Positions 11,663-23,630 of a stretch of DNA of 64,000 nucleotides are shown in pieces. The stretch lies in contig VIIQ02000253.1 in the NCBI GenBank assembly GCA_007449985.2, positions 1 to 64,000 of the forward strand. The letters run 5' to 3'. Position 1 is the stretch's first letter. Every line of letters starts with the position of its first letter. This DNA comes from Desmodesmus armatus. Lineage: Eukaryota; Chlorophyta; Chlorophyceae; Sphaeropleales; Scenedesmaceae. Made by a program: the position numbers and the translations under genes. The notes below the pieces were generated by a model that saw nothing but the letters and a program-made list of their open reading frames with translations, was not told the origin of the DNA and did not search any database.

Positions 11663-12710
11663 ATGCCGGTATGGTATGAAGACCCAAACATTGCACACCG
11701 GCTAGGCCACCCCTTCACCTTCCCTGGAGGACCCAGCGCCGTTGCGGAACCAGCAGCAGCAAGGAGGCAGACGTGAGCAACAGCAGCAGCAGCTCCTGCA
11801 CGCTCTTCGGTCTGCATGCTGGCACACAACACCACCAAAATGATTTCACGTAGTTTCAAGTACTGACTGTGATGATGCAGCCATACACTAGTGCACAGGT
11901 GCACCCTGCAGAACTTGTGATCAGGTCTTGATCTGACAGAGGCACCACAAAGGGAAGCCTCATGGGTGATGGCTGTATGGCAGTTGCAGCTGCCAGTTCT
12001 TGGGGTTGGTATTTGTACTTCCTTAGGCTTGGCTTGTGTGTGATATGTGCAGGGTACAGCAGTTTCATGACCAAGCAACAGCCGCATGGCAGCAGCTGGT
12101 CGCTACTGTGGAGGAGGGCTTGCAAAGCCAGGTAAGTACGTACACACAGCTACAAAGCACATTCCAAATTACCATGAGCACTACCTGCATTCCTCCTCAT
12201 CAAAAGTTTTTGCAGCAAAGATTGTACAATCCCTGCTGCAGGTTGTTGCAGCACTCCCTGGAAGGGGACTGTCACATGCGCCCCTTGACAATCCTGTCTC
12301 GCATTTATGACACCCTGTTTTTGTAAAACCCCCGCACCTATCATCAACAAACCCCACAAGACACACATGCAGGATGTGACAGGTGCTTGGTCTGTCAGCA
12401 TCACCATCAACATCAGCAGCAGCTGCACTGGCCTGATTTGGTTGCCCCCCATGAGCCTCCGGCTCCCTTGTGGGTTGCTCAGCTTTTGCTGAGCCAATTA
12501 CTGTAACTGCAACTGTAACTGTAACTGTTGCTGTCTGCCCTTGCTGATGTTGCTGTCTTGACTGCAGGTCCAGCAGGATACATGGGGAGGCAGCACGCAA
12601 GCAGAAGAGCTGCAGGATTCACTGCTGCCACAGCAGCAGCAGCAGCAGCAGCAGGAGGTGACGCCGCCACTGCAGCAGCAGCAGCAGCAGCAGCAGGTAA
12701 CACCGCCACT

Positions 12711-12742
<32 letters not shown>

Positions 12743-13365
12743 TAACGCCGCCACTGCAGCAGCAGCAGCAACTGCCGCCGCTGCCGCCATCGCTACTGCA
12801 GAGCCAGGCCTTCCAGCTCCAGCAGCAGCAGCAGCAGCTGCCGCCACTGCCGCCGCCATTGCAGCAGCAGCAGCACCAGCTGCCGCCGCTGCCCCCTACA
12901 TTGCTGCAGGCCCTCCAGCAGCAGCAGCAGCAGCAGCAACTGCCACCAGCTTTGCTGCAGCAGCGGACCCAAGAGCAACAGCGATGGCTGGCCCCACAGC
13001 ATCAGCAGCAGGTTCCACAGCAACAGCAGCAGCAGCGGCAGCAGCGGCAAAGAGGCCTCGATTTGTCCGGCATAGCAGTGCCTCTCCTCCCCCGCAGACG
13101 GCTCACTGGTCCCATCTTACTCGTACCGCAACCAGACCCCACCCCGCCGGGCATGACCCCCCAGCAAGCGGCCGCGGCAGCAGTAGCAGCAGCACGAGCA
13201 GCACAGCCGCTGAATGGGGATGTTCTAGAAGCCTTGGTGGTGCCTGAAGGTTGTTTACAACTGCGTAGCTGGCAGGAGTCTGCAGCAGCAGAGGAACCCC
13301 CTGGTGAGGTGGCATCAAGTACACAGCAGCAGCAGCCTTACTCTGTACCTCGAAAAGCACCATCC

Positions 13366-13403
<38 letters not shown>

Positions 13404-13969
13404 TGGTGGTGGTGGTGGTGGTGTGGAGAGTGAGGTTGTGTTACAGCCTGGGAGTGAGGTTGTTATAACGCTGGCGGTTATGGACACCAGCCGGCGGTTG
13501 AGTGTGGTGCAACAAGAGATTCAGGTGAGGGCGGTGCGCTGTTTGCTGACCTATTGGGAGGGAGTATGTTACATGGACATTCCGCCAAACAACAATGGCA
13601 TTGTCCACCAGGGTTGAGCCAGGTGAACCTCATAAGTTGTCTCCCCTGCGGTGGTTTGCACTACTTATTACGCCTGAGACATTACCTAAACCCTATCTTC
13701 AAAGCACCCAGGCTTGTCGCAGCAACATGAGCTCCCTATGGTCTGCTGCTGCTGCTGCTCTCCTACCTCTTTTTGCACAGGCCCTGGGCAGCAATACCCT
13801 GAGCGAGCTACGTGACGTCATCAGCCGCCCCACTGACAAATGTTTGCTGCTGCTGCTGCTGCTGCTGCTGCCGCTGCTCTCACTCTCTCAACACAGGCCC
13901 TAGGCAGCAATACCCTGAGTGAGTTACGTGATACCATAAGCTGCCCCACTGACAAGCTGAGTGTTTGCA

Positions 13970-14031
<62 letters not shown>

Positions 14032-14573
14032 GACTATCTTTCTACACAGGCCCTAGGCAGCAATACCCTGAGCGAGCTCCGTGACGTCATCAGCTGCCCT
14101 ACTGACAAGCTGAGTGTTTGCTACCGCTGCTGCTGTTGCTGCTGCTGCTGCTCTTCTGACCTCCTGACACCAGGCCCTAGGCAGCAATACCCTGAGCGAG
14201 CTCCGTGACGCCATCAGCTGCCCCACTGACAAGCTAGCAGAGGGCCTAGGTGCCAGCAACCCAGCCGCCTACTTCTACATCGACCGGTGCTTTTATGACG
14301 ACACACGAGTGGCAGCTGCTGCCGAGTGCTCGCAGGTAAGGCTCTTGGGCAGCAGCAGCAGCAGCAGCAGCAGACCTCTGATGCTGTTGCTGAGTGGGAA
14401 GGCAGCAGTCAACCTCTGAAGAGGGAGGACTCAGATGCAGCTGCAATTGCCAGTGCTGTTCAGCCGTCAGAACATGCATGTTTGATCGTCAGGGGATGCC
14501 AGACGCATCCACTGTGTTTGCATGGATCTTATTCTGTCTTGTCATTCTCCCTGACAACTCCGCCGCCGCCGCC

Positions 14574-14605
<32 letters not shown>

Positions 14606-15173
14606 CCCTGTTTGTTGACTTACTTCCTTTCTCACTTCCTATCTGCTTTGCATTCGTGCAGGTTGTGGAGCAGTGGGCGACCCGGTTTGGGCTCACAGCG
14701 CCGAAGCACCTGCTGCAACATTACGAGCTCCCAGAAGAGCAGCCAGGAGCTATTGGTCTGCTGCCGCTGCCGCAACCGCCGCCGCCACAGCAGCAGGAGC
14801 AGGAGCAATCAGCAGCGCTGCTGCCGCCGCTACCTCAACAGCACGGGCTGCAGCATGCACCAGCGGCAGCGCCGATGCTGTCACAGCCGCCGCAGCAGCA
14901 GCAGCACCCACAGCACGGGCTGCAGCATGCACCAGCGGCAGCGCCGATGCTGTCACAGCTGCAGCATCAGCAGCACCCACAGCACGGGCTGCAGCAACAG
15001 CAGTATGCTGCAGCGCCAATGCTGCCGCAGCAGCAGCCGCCGCCGCAGCAGCAGCAGCACCCACAGTACGGGCTGCATCAACAGCATGCTGCTGCAGCGG
15101 GGTGGGAGGGAGGTGCAGATGATGCTGTCATGGGGCAGCTGCTAGACGGTAATGACCTCTTGCAGCAGCAGCT

Positions 15174-15219
<46 letters not shown>

Positions 15220-15669
15220 CCCGACGAGCAGCAGTGGCAGCAGCAGCTAGAGCAGCTGGAGCAGCAGCACATGCAGCTTACACAGCAAACAGAGCAGCAG
15301 GGAGCCCCCAGCCGGGAGATGCAGCACGTGCGACTAAGCGAGCTCATAATGCAGGCTAGCAACCGGCCTATAGCTCTGTTCAGTCATCAGGGGCTGTGTG
15401 AGCATGCGGTGGTGATATCGGATGTGCGGTTGTTGCATGCAGCGGACCCGAACAGCCGCAGCGCCTATCCACGGACGGTCTTCCAAGCGTCGCTTGGGCG
15501 GCGGCTGCACTGCGGTGTGTGCAAGCGGTTGGGAGCGACGGCGTTGATGTTGGATCATCCGGAGACGCCGGAAGCTGTGGTGGTGTTGTGCAGGTTGTGT
15601 TGCGGGCTGTTCAGTGTTGAGGGGTATCCTGAGGCAAAGCTTGTCATGTTGGAGCCCTTCTCAAAGTGA
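11663..15669 (+). CDS. SNAPC3: snRNA-activating protein complex subunit 3 (SNAPC3/SNAP50-like)
   Basis: SNAPC3 is part of the complex that binds the proximal sequence element of snRNA promoters for RNA polymerases II and III. Predicted exons 11663-11772, 12053-12131, 12568-13524, 14174-14335 and 14662-15669 join with matching phases to about 771 codons. The start is MPVWYEDPNIAHRLGHPFTF. Family features are VVITLAVMD, then ALGSNTLSELRDAISC, then AYFYIDRCFYDD, then HVRLSELIMQASNRP, and a C-terminal zinc-finger region (GLCEHAVVISDVRLLH, CGVCKRLG, VLCRLCCGLFSVEGYP) typical of SNAP50. Two large Gln/Pro/Leu-rich insertions, in exon 3 and in the first half of exon 5, make the protein far longer than usual. 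Exon 4 exists as one full and three partial copies, and the last exon has a partial copy after the stop. The gene is head to head with the F-box gene and convergent with the dynein gene. Confidence 0.88.
12616..13060 (+). repeat. CAG-rich tract coding glutamine/proline/leucine runs
   Basis: Within SNAPC3 exon 3 the in-frame reading is blocks of 4 to 11 Gln separated by VTPPL or LPPLPP. Three near-identical units QQ..VTPPL sit at 12627-12760. The same DNA read one frame over gives the long alanine-rich open frame on the plus strand, which is not the gene. Confidence 0.8.
13366..13402 (+). repeat. (GCA)n coding polyalanine, followed by polyglycine
   Basis: About 12 GCA units are read as Ala in the SNAPC3 frame, followed directly by a (GGT)n run read as Gly, just before the conserved VVLQPGSEVVITLAVMD segment. 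Confidence 0.7.
13781..14335 (+). repeat. SNAPC3 exon 4: three partial acceptor copies before the full exon
   Basis: The sequence ..ACAG/GCCCT.GGCAGCAATACCCTGAG, coding ALGSNTLSELRD, starts at 13781, 13897, 14050 and 14174. Only the last copy continues into KLAEGLGASNPAAYFYID and a GTAAGG donor. The first three stop resembling the exon after about 20 codons and run into CTG repeats; the largest, about 19 units, is at 13971-14029. All four keep a good 3' splice site, so acceptor choice could matter. Confidence 0.88.
15174..15218 (+). repeat. (CAG)n coding polyglutamine
   Basis: Uninterrupted run of about 15 CAG units in the last SNAPC3 exon. It is preceded at 14839-15090 by tandem units coding HGLQHAPAAAPMLSQ, which are longer-period repeats inside the same insertion. 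Confidence 0.8.
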
Positions 15670-15737
15670 TGTGCTGACATGCTGAGCTCGTGTCAACGTT
15701 TGAAGGGACCTCTGGCTCAGTCAGGCTGACTGTGGGG

Positions 15738-15908
15738 TTGTGTGGGCGGTGCCGGCTGCACTGTGGTGTGTGCAAGCAGCTCGGGGTGACTGCGTTGATG
15801 TTGCATCACCCAAAAACACTAGAGGGTATTGTTGTGCTGTGCAGGCTGTTCAGTGTTGAGGGGTATCCTGAGGCAAAGCTTGTGATGTTGGAGCCGTTTG
15901 CAAAGTGA
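15738..15908 (+). pseudogene. Downstream partial copy of the SNAPC3 last exon
   Basis: After the SNAPC3 stop at 15669 the zinc-finger end recurs: LHCGVCKQLGVTALMLHHP then VLCRLFSVEGYPEAKLVMLE, ending in the same Lys-stop. It has lost the CCGL residues between the two zinc-ligand blocks, so one Cys pair is broken. It has no start of its own and no full domain. It is probably part of the 3' untranslated or flanking region. Confidence 0.8.
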
Positions 15909-16673
15909 TTTGGGGTCCGTCTGTCATGGCTGTGCAGTCTGCTGCTAGCTGTTCATGTCCTGCACGGTTGATTTGCATTGTGTCAACTGCATCGGTTTCA
16001 TCAGTATTTGATCAGATTCTCTGCATTTGCGCAAATTGCTCCCAAAATGCAATTGGGTGGGCATGCTGGACTTCCTTGGTTCTCACTCAGTAATGGCACA
16101 CCTTTTCGCCCAGGGGCATGCAACATACATGTACATACATATGATGCATGCAGCGAGTGTGAAACTTGAGGCAGTGCCACCCGGTTGCAGCTGTTTGGTG
16201 AGCAAGGCTTCGGCATAGGGCACGAGCTCACATGGCGGCTCTGTTACCAATAGCTACTGTGCAGATAGAGCCTCAACACCACAGACACAAGAGCCCATCA
16301 CAGTGTAGCCACGCCGACCCACAGCACAGCCGAAACCACCAGCAAAGTGAAGCTCAGCAGCCCTCAGGTACCACATGCCTACCATCCCCACCCTCCAAAT
16401 GCAATTAATGACACCTGCATGCAGTGCACACTCAGCCCAACCTTCTCTACAACAGTGTGCACAACTCCTGCAGCCCCATACACATCCCCAACGGCAGAAC
16501 CACCTCAGACGCCCCCTCTCCTGCGCTATCCTCACTCCATCTGCTGCCACCTCCCTCCTGCCTACCGCGCATCGCATCAACCACAACGGCTTACAGAACA
16601 GCCGACCACTAGCACAACCAAGGCCACGACTGGTCCATGCAGGCTGTCCCCACCCTCAGATTGACGCCTGCGC
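15909..16673. other. Intergenic region between convergent genes
   Basis: It holds the 3' flank of SNAPC3 and, from about 16430 to 16580, a partial copy of the end of the minus-strand dynein gene (LPLGMCMGLQELCTLL-stop). No independent gene was recognised. Confidence 0.6.
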
Positions 16674-16800
16674 TCAGCCCTGCCTTCTGTCCAACAGTGT
16701 ACACACCTCCTGCAGCCCCAAGCACATCCCCAGCGGCAGAACCACCTCACACTGCCCCTCTCCTGCGCTATCCTCACTCCATCGCCCGCCCCCTCCCTCC
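16430..16800 (-). repeat. Dynein gene terminus duplicated
   Basis: The sequence coding SEVVLPLGMC(L/M)GLQE(V/L)CTLL occurs at about 16800-16690, inside the gene, and again at about 16580-16440, after the stop. The second copy ends in TAG directly after CTLL. Confidence 0.75.
16591..16595 (-). terminator. Candidate TGTAA poly(A) signal of the dynein gene
   Basis: The minus-strand TGTAA lies about 80 nt after the predicted stop at 16674. TGTAA is the known poly(A) signal of volvocalean green algae. A single pentamer is weak evidence. Confidence 0.4.
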
Positions 16801-19300
16801 TGCCTACTGCCCATCCTGCTGCTCACCACACACTCTATCGCATCTGCTATACACCCTCCGTCCACCTGCACCCCTGCATTCAGCTCCTGCCTGTCTCTCA
16901 CCCCCAATGCCTCAGCTGAAAAGGCCGCACTCAAAGCATCTCCAGCTGCTTCCAGCTGCTGCTGGCTGGTGCATCCGGGCCCCAGCACAGCCCACTGCAG
17001 CAGCTGCTGCACCTCTTGGAGATCCAGCTGCAGGAAACTCTGGTGTGGAAGCTTCCCATGCTGCACCCCACTCTCTGCCACAACCAAGGGACGGCTACTA
17101 CCTGCGCACCTCTGCCTGACAGCACCCTGACTTGAACCTCCCTGTGATCCGTGCGCCCCTGCTACCCTACTGGCCGCCGCTGCTGCTGCGGCTGCTGATG
17201 ATGCCATGGTTGTGGGTACCGCAGCTGCCGAGGCGGTTCGCAGTTGGTGCTGTACGGTATGCGCTGCCACACGCTGCAGCAGCAGCTTCGCATGTGCCCA
17301 GTCATACCTCCCTCTCAGGTCTGACAGCTGCTGCAGTGACCCTGTTGTTGGCACTCTGGCTGCCAAACATCCTGCTTGGTATGATGTGCCCAGATTCTGA
17401 CTTGATGAAGCCAGACCGCACCCAGGCACACTCACACTCATTGGGTCACCTGGACTCCAAAAACAGCCTGCAATGGCTGCCGCCACTGCTGCTGCAACCA
17501 TAAGAGGCTGCTGGATGCACAGCTGCTGAAAGCTGCTGCTGCTGCTGCAACCGTCGCCACTGCCGCTGCTGCTGCTGCTGCTGGAGTCGTCTGCCCGCCA
17601 GCCGACAGGACCCCTGGCCGCATTGCCGCTGCTGCTGCTTGTGGTGCTGCTCGACCTCCAGCCTTTCGTCAGCCACAACCTTGACGTCTCACGGCCCTCA
17701 GCTACTGCTGCTGCTGCGGCGGCTGGGGCTGCTACGCCCTCCTGCTGCTGCCGATGCTGCTGCTGCAGCCGGAGCAAGTCCGACAGACCTTGAGCCTGCA
17801 GCACCACACTGATAGCACCTGCAGCGGCGCCCATCCCTAGCTGCTCCTGCTCCCCCTGCACGTCGTGCATGTCCCCCTCCTCCTGCTGTCGCTGCTGCTG
17901 ATCCTCCTCCTGCAAGTCGCGCATCCTCCCCTCCTCTTGCTGCCGCTGCTGGCACTGCCGCTGCAGGAGTGAACACCGTGGCTGATACAGCAGACACCTG
18001 CCCCCAAGCAGCCGCCAGCTGCTCGCGAGCGCGTCCCAGCTCACCACCAGCCAGACCCTCGTGCCACCACAGTCACTGTCACAGCCGCTGCCAACGCTGT
18101 GCCTGCATCTGCCCTTCTTCTTCTGCTGCTGCTGCTGTAGCTGCTGTGCTGCTGCAAGGGCTGCCGGCACAGCAGCAGCACAGTCGACCAGCAGAATTCG
18201 CCAGCAGCAATCGATCATCTCACTGCTGCTGCTGTCGGGTGGTGAGCCCGCCTTGCCTTCTGCAGATGGTGCTGCTGCTGGAACTGCTGAAGTCGCCTGA
18301 GATGCCAGCTGCTGCAGGGCTGCTGGAACTGAAGGTCCGCCTGCTGCTGCTGCTGCTGTGGCTGACATGCCTTCCTGACCCTCCACGCTACACTGTTTGA
18401 TCCTGATGCAGCTCGAAGGCAGCCCGGCAGCAGCTGCAGCCTCTATGATTGCCGCCACAGCCGCTGCGCTGGTGTCGGCACACACAGCTATGGGCACCGC
18501 TGCTGGCACCACTCCCAGCAGCTGCTGCAGCACCAGTCCATCAGCCTGCGGGGCGCCAGGTGCTGCTGAGTAAATGCAGGCGGTGCCGCTGCCGCTGCTG
18601 CCGCTGCAGGGGTGATCGCTGGCTCTGCTGCTGCTGCTACTGCAAGGCAGCAGCAGGGTGAGGTCCTGTAGGAGCTGCATGGATGCTGCCCTGACACACT
18701 CGCTCATCAGCTGGGAGTCTGAGGGTAGGATTGGTGCAGGATCCCCTGCTCCACCTACTGTCAGCGCACGTCCTGCTGCAGCTGCTGCTGCTGCTGCTGC
18801 TGGTGCGTCCACACGGTCCTCTCCTGCAGCTTGGTGTCGAGAGGCAGCGCACCCTACTGCACCCGCCACCACACCACCTGCTACAGCAGTAGCTGCCGCT
18901 GCTACTGCATCGGCCACTCCTGCACCTGCTGACTGAGAGGCAGCTTCCAAGCCGGCAGACGTTGCTCGCAGCAGCAGGACCTCTAACGACACCCACGGCA
19001 GCTGCACCAGCAGCTGCTGCAGCAGCTGACGGGAGTCAGCCACTTGTGCTGACGTCACTGGGGCAGCATGATGTTCACTCCCGTGCAACTGGCAACTGCA
19101 GCGTCTGCGGCTTGCGGCGGCCTCCAGTATGTCTGACAGTGCTGCCACCAGTGGCTGCCAGCTAGCCAGGAGAGCATGTGTGCTGTCTGCTGCCTGGTCT
19201 GTGGCGCTTGTCTGCTGCAGGAGCTGCCGGGCCTCTCTTGTTAACGACTGCAGCAGTGCTGACTGAGTCGCTTGAGAAGAAGGTTCCTGCAGGAATGCAG
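16674..19300 (-). other. Degenerate AAA6 and C-terminal domain
   Basis: This is one long exon. VVPAAVPIAVCADTSAAAVA stands at 'LSPGADP......A', CCWRILLVDCAAAVPAALAA at the 'GHWVLLQNCHLA..W...LE' position and TRVWLVVSWDALASSWRLLG at 'FRLWLTS......FP'. The final residues LPLGMCLGLQEVCTLLDRRQ before the stop resemble the usual 'W...G.ALLCQL' ending. Gln, Ser and Ala runs interrupt the domain heavily. A second, shorter copy of this ending lies further downstream. Confidence 0.5.
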
Positions 19301-22092
19301 GACAGCGGTGATGCGGGCAACAGCGTCAGCACAGCAGCCACGTTTCAAACATCTTTTTTGTGACTGCAGCAGTGCTGGCTGAGCTCGGTTGGCAAGAAGG
19401 CTCTTGTACAAGCCTGAGGCTCCTACAGGCAACACATGACAGCGGGAACACACCTTGGTGCCTCGATGGTGCCCTTGAGGAGTATATCAGCACGCAAACT
19501 CTGGTAATTCGGCAATCCCGAAAGGCGCCGCATGATGGCTTCACATATATCTAGGACTGTACATGCACGCTTGAATGTTCAACTAACAATACGCTGCCTG
19601 GCCTTACCTGCGCAGCATGCTTCAGCAGCAGGCTTTCAGTCCTGTCCGCCTCCTCCTCCGCTTCCTCAGCCGCTTGCTGCGCCGCCAGTGCTGCCCGCAC
19701 CCCCCGCTGCTCAACAAGCGGCAACAACACCGCCTGCACTACCTCATACACCCCACCAGTTGCAGGTGGCAGCAGAGGGCCTCCGAGACGGCCAGCAACA
19801 TTCTGCAGCACGCACCCAGCACCGATTCCCACAACCCCCAGCAGGCCTGCTACCCGGACGGGCAGCACAGCACAGGGGCTGTCTACATGCACCAACAGCC
19901 TGGGGACCTGTCGGGCGTTCGACCGTGCTGCTGTTTTACTCCTGCTGGATCTTAGCCCCTTGCTGCTGCTACTGCTGAGGAGGCTAGGGTTGTACAAGCT
20001 GTCACAGGATCCTGGATATTCCCGCTGCAACAGCTGTGCCCCGTGCCATGCTGCCACCACACTACGCACCAGCTCCCCCTCCTGCTGTGTGGTGATGCTG
20101 TGCAGCCGTAGGCACACATCCCTCCCGCCTGCAAACGCAGCAGACGCTGCAGCAGCAGCAGCTCCTGCGCCCACCCCACGCTCGCACTCAACCACCACCC
20201 ATTGCTCGCTATCACTCCCGCTGCCGCTGCTGCTGTCGGAGGTTGTGCCCTCCCGGCCTCTGCCGCTGCTGCCAGCGCACGCCCCGCCACTGCTACTTGC
20301 TGCTCCTGCAGCAGCACTACCGTATTCTGTCAGCAGCTGTAAGACCTTCAGCAGGAATCCCAAGGGATCCACCACCAGGACAGGCCGGCCCGCAAGGTCC
20401 AGAGCAGCTACAGCCAGCTGCAGCTGTTGTGCAAGCAGACCCCTCTGCTGCAGCAGTCCCGCCTCCCTCATAAGCACTGAGCCTGGGATCGGATATCCAC
20501 CACCCCCGCGCCTCAGCAAGCCGTCCCATGTTGCTGCGATACAATCTGCAATACAGGCGCCCTGCTGACTGTTCCCAGTCTCCTGCAGAGTGTTCCCCTG
20601 GGTGAGGGCTGCATGTGGCGGCTGCATCGCTGCAGTTCCAGCTGCTGCTGCTGCTGCTGCTGTTGGTGTCCCGTGGTGCCGCTGCTGCCGCTGCTGCTGG
20701 TGTCCCGTGCTCCTGGTGCCGCTGCTGTTGCTGGTGTCCCGTGCGGCTGCTGCTACCGCTGCTGCTTGTGTCCCGAGCTTGGACTCAGGGGCAGCAGCAT
20801 GGGCCAGCAGACTGGCCCAGCTGGTGGTGAGCTGCTGCTGTGTGGTGGCTGGGAGCCCCCCTAGGTATATCAGCTGCAGGGCTGCCAGCAACGCGTCCGG
20901 CAGCAGGCGCGCCAGGGCTTGGTTCACCTGTGTAGGCACAAAATGTATAGGGGCAAGCCCAGCCACACCTGTCGGGGAAGAGGAAGAGAAAAGGGTGCTT
21001 GTGTGGGCCAGCTGCTGAGTTATGTCAGCTGCAGGGCTGCCAGCAATGCGTCCGGCAGCAAGCGTGCCAGGGCCTAGTTCACCTGTGTGGGGGACAATTA
21101 GAATGGTGGAAAGCCCAGCCGCACATGTCAAGTAAGACGCGAGGAAAGAATCGCACATGGTACAGCGCACAGCATCTGCCCAAGCAGGCACAACATGCAG
21201 TGCCCTTGACTTTGCAAGACACAACAAGGTTTACCTCATCAAGATCTTGCGCCCACTTGGCTTCCAATATGCTGAGATCTTGCAGCAGCTTCCCAGCAGC
21301 AGTAGAGCCAGCTGCAGCTTCTGCTGTGGTTTTGCATTGTGTGGCCTCCGTCGCAGCAGTTGGTGCTGCTGCAACTTCCGCTGCTGCTGCTGCATCCGTA
21401 CCCGTCGCCTCCGCTGTGGCTGCTAAAGTGTGTTGCCTAAGAAGAGCCATGTATCGCCGAGCTCCTGCCACACCGGCCGCAAGTGCAGACCTCCTGGCAG
21501 CCAGTGGCTGCCTCAAGGACCTCAGCAGCTGCTGCATGCTGCAGACGGCATCGGCAGGCTTTGAAGGCGGCACCGCCTGGCATGCCAAGTCCTGAGCTGA
21601 CCACAGGGTCGAGGAGCACGGGCGACTCTCCGCACTGCTGGTGACCATGGTCTTGCAGGCGTTGGCGCCTGCAGATTGCGGCAGGGCTTGGGCATCAACC
21701 CCCTTGATGCTGCGGCTTCTGATGACGTTGCTTGTGCTGAGACACGCATCAGCAGCGTGTATGCTGAGCTGACGTGTGTATGCTTCAAGGGCGGTGAAGT
21801 GAACCTCGGCAAGCACCCCTGCTAGCCGCTCTGCCAGCCGCCTTGCAGCTGCTGGCATTGCCCCTGCTGTCACGCCCGGCCCCTGCTGCTGCTGCTGCTG
21901 CTGCGGAACGCCCTCTCCTTCCTGCTGCTGTTGTGGGTGCTGCTGGGCATGCTGCCCTGCCCCACGTGCCTCACTGTGCTGCTGCATGCATCGTGCGGCG
22001 TCTTGCAAATGGTCCTGCAGATCTGAGCTGCACTGCTGCATCAGCTGAGCCTTACAGTCACCCTCTAGCTGCTCCCTACTGGCATGACCAGC

Positions 22093-22126
<34 letters not shown>

Positions 22127-23588
22127 GGCAGCCGGGTGCCACACCCTGCTGCTGCTGAAGCAGTGGACACCTCCCCTTCACTGGGGATGTCCACTCCACA
22201 GGGCCTCATCAGAGGGGGAAGTGACAGCCGATAACACTGCGGGCCGAGGATAGCGTCCAGCTGGCATCGCTGCGAAGGTGCACACATCAGGATCAGATGC
22301 ACAGGCATCCAGGGAGCTGCCACACCTGCTACTTGCATAACGTCAGCAGCAGCAGCACCAGGTGTAACCCAGGGTACAGGGCAGCACCAGCGCTGCAGTG
22401 CTGCAATGGCACTTGCACTCAAGGGGTTGCCTGCTGCTGTGAGGTCTACTAGCAGCACCACAGGTGCCAGGCCTGCACCCTGCTCCTCTTCCTGATCCTC
22501 TGGGTGCTGCTGCTGCTGCTGCTGCTGGTGGTGGTGGCTTTGGTTGCCTTCCTGCTTCTTCAGAGGCAGCTGTGCGCTTTTCTCCTGCACTGTCACCCCT
22601 TGCCAACCAACCCTGGCTCCTGTCTCTGTCTCTGCCGCTGGCATTGCACTGCCGGCAAACAGCAGCTGCCGCATCTCCATCCCCCCGGCTGCTGAAAGCT
22701 CGGCTAGACTCGCCATAACCACCCTGCATGACACTGCTGCTGCGGCCACAGCAGCTGCAGCCTCCAGGCATGGCACAGACGGCCCACTCATGAGCGCTAC
22801 TGACTGCACAGCAGCAGCCACCGGCATTGCTGCTGTCTGTGACTCTGCAGCTGCACCAGCACCACCATCAGCAGCAGCTGGATAGCCCCAGGCAGGGGTG
22901 TCTGATGTAGGGCTGTACCCCTCTGCGCCCCTGAGGCAGCCCAAGGGTCCTCGAGCACTTGCCATTTCCAGATGCCACATCAGCTTGTGTGCTGCCGCTA
23001 CCCATATGCTCGACTGCAACAGCCGGCCTGCGCCGACCACTGCAAGCACGCCCGCGGTATCTGCGCAGGGACGGCTGCCGCTGCTGCTGCTGCTGGTGGT
23101 GGTGGTAGGGGTGCTGGTGTGACGGCCTGTGCCGGCTGCCGCTGGAACAGCACCCCGAGTGCTGGGACTGCTGCTGCTGCTGTCACGGCGGCTGCTGCTG
23201 CTGTTGAGCCCAGCAGAAAGTGCCGAGCGCCTTGGCGTCCAAACCTGTCACACATCAAACAGACAAGCCGGCGTGGGCTCACATCACACAATATTGGACA
23301 GTTCAATACAAGCTGTACCTTCCTACCATAACTGAGGTAAGGAGGACGAGGTCCCAACCTCAGCACTAGCCAGAGAGGCAAAGGGGTCATGAGGGCGCCC
23401 ATAGTGTTTATAGCTTGACGTACCCCAGTGAATACCAAACACTAGACTGTGGCGAACACTGTGTAAGACCCCATTGGTGGTAACACCCATACCATTGATC
23501 TGAGGAACAATGGATTGCTCAGTCAGCTCTCAAAGACTCACCTGCTGCTGTTGCTGCCGCAGCGGCTGTGTTAGAGCCCGTCCGTGTG

Positions 23589-23630
<42 letters not shown>

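Noticed and set aside
12528..13247. Alanine-rich 239-codon frame on the plus strand
   Set aside because: It is the CAG tract of SNAPC3 exon 3 read one base over. The glutamine frame joins in phase with the flanking exons and leads into the SNAP50 core.
14393..14618. Short plus-strand frames between SNAPC3 exons 4 and 5 as an extra exon
   Set aside because: Exons 4 and 5 join in phase without it and the stretch has no SNAP50 similarity; the (CAG)n inside keeps it open.
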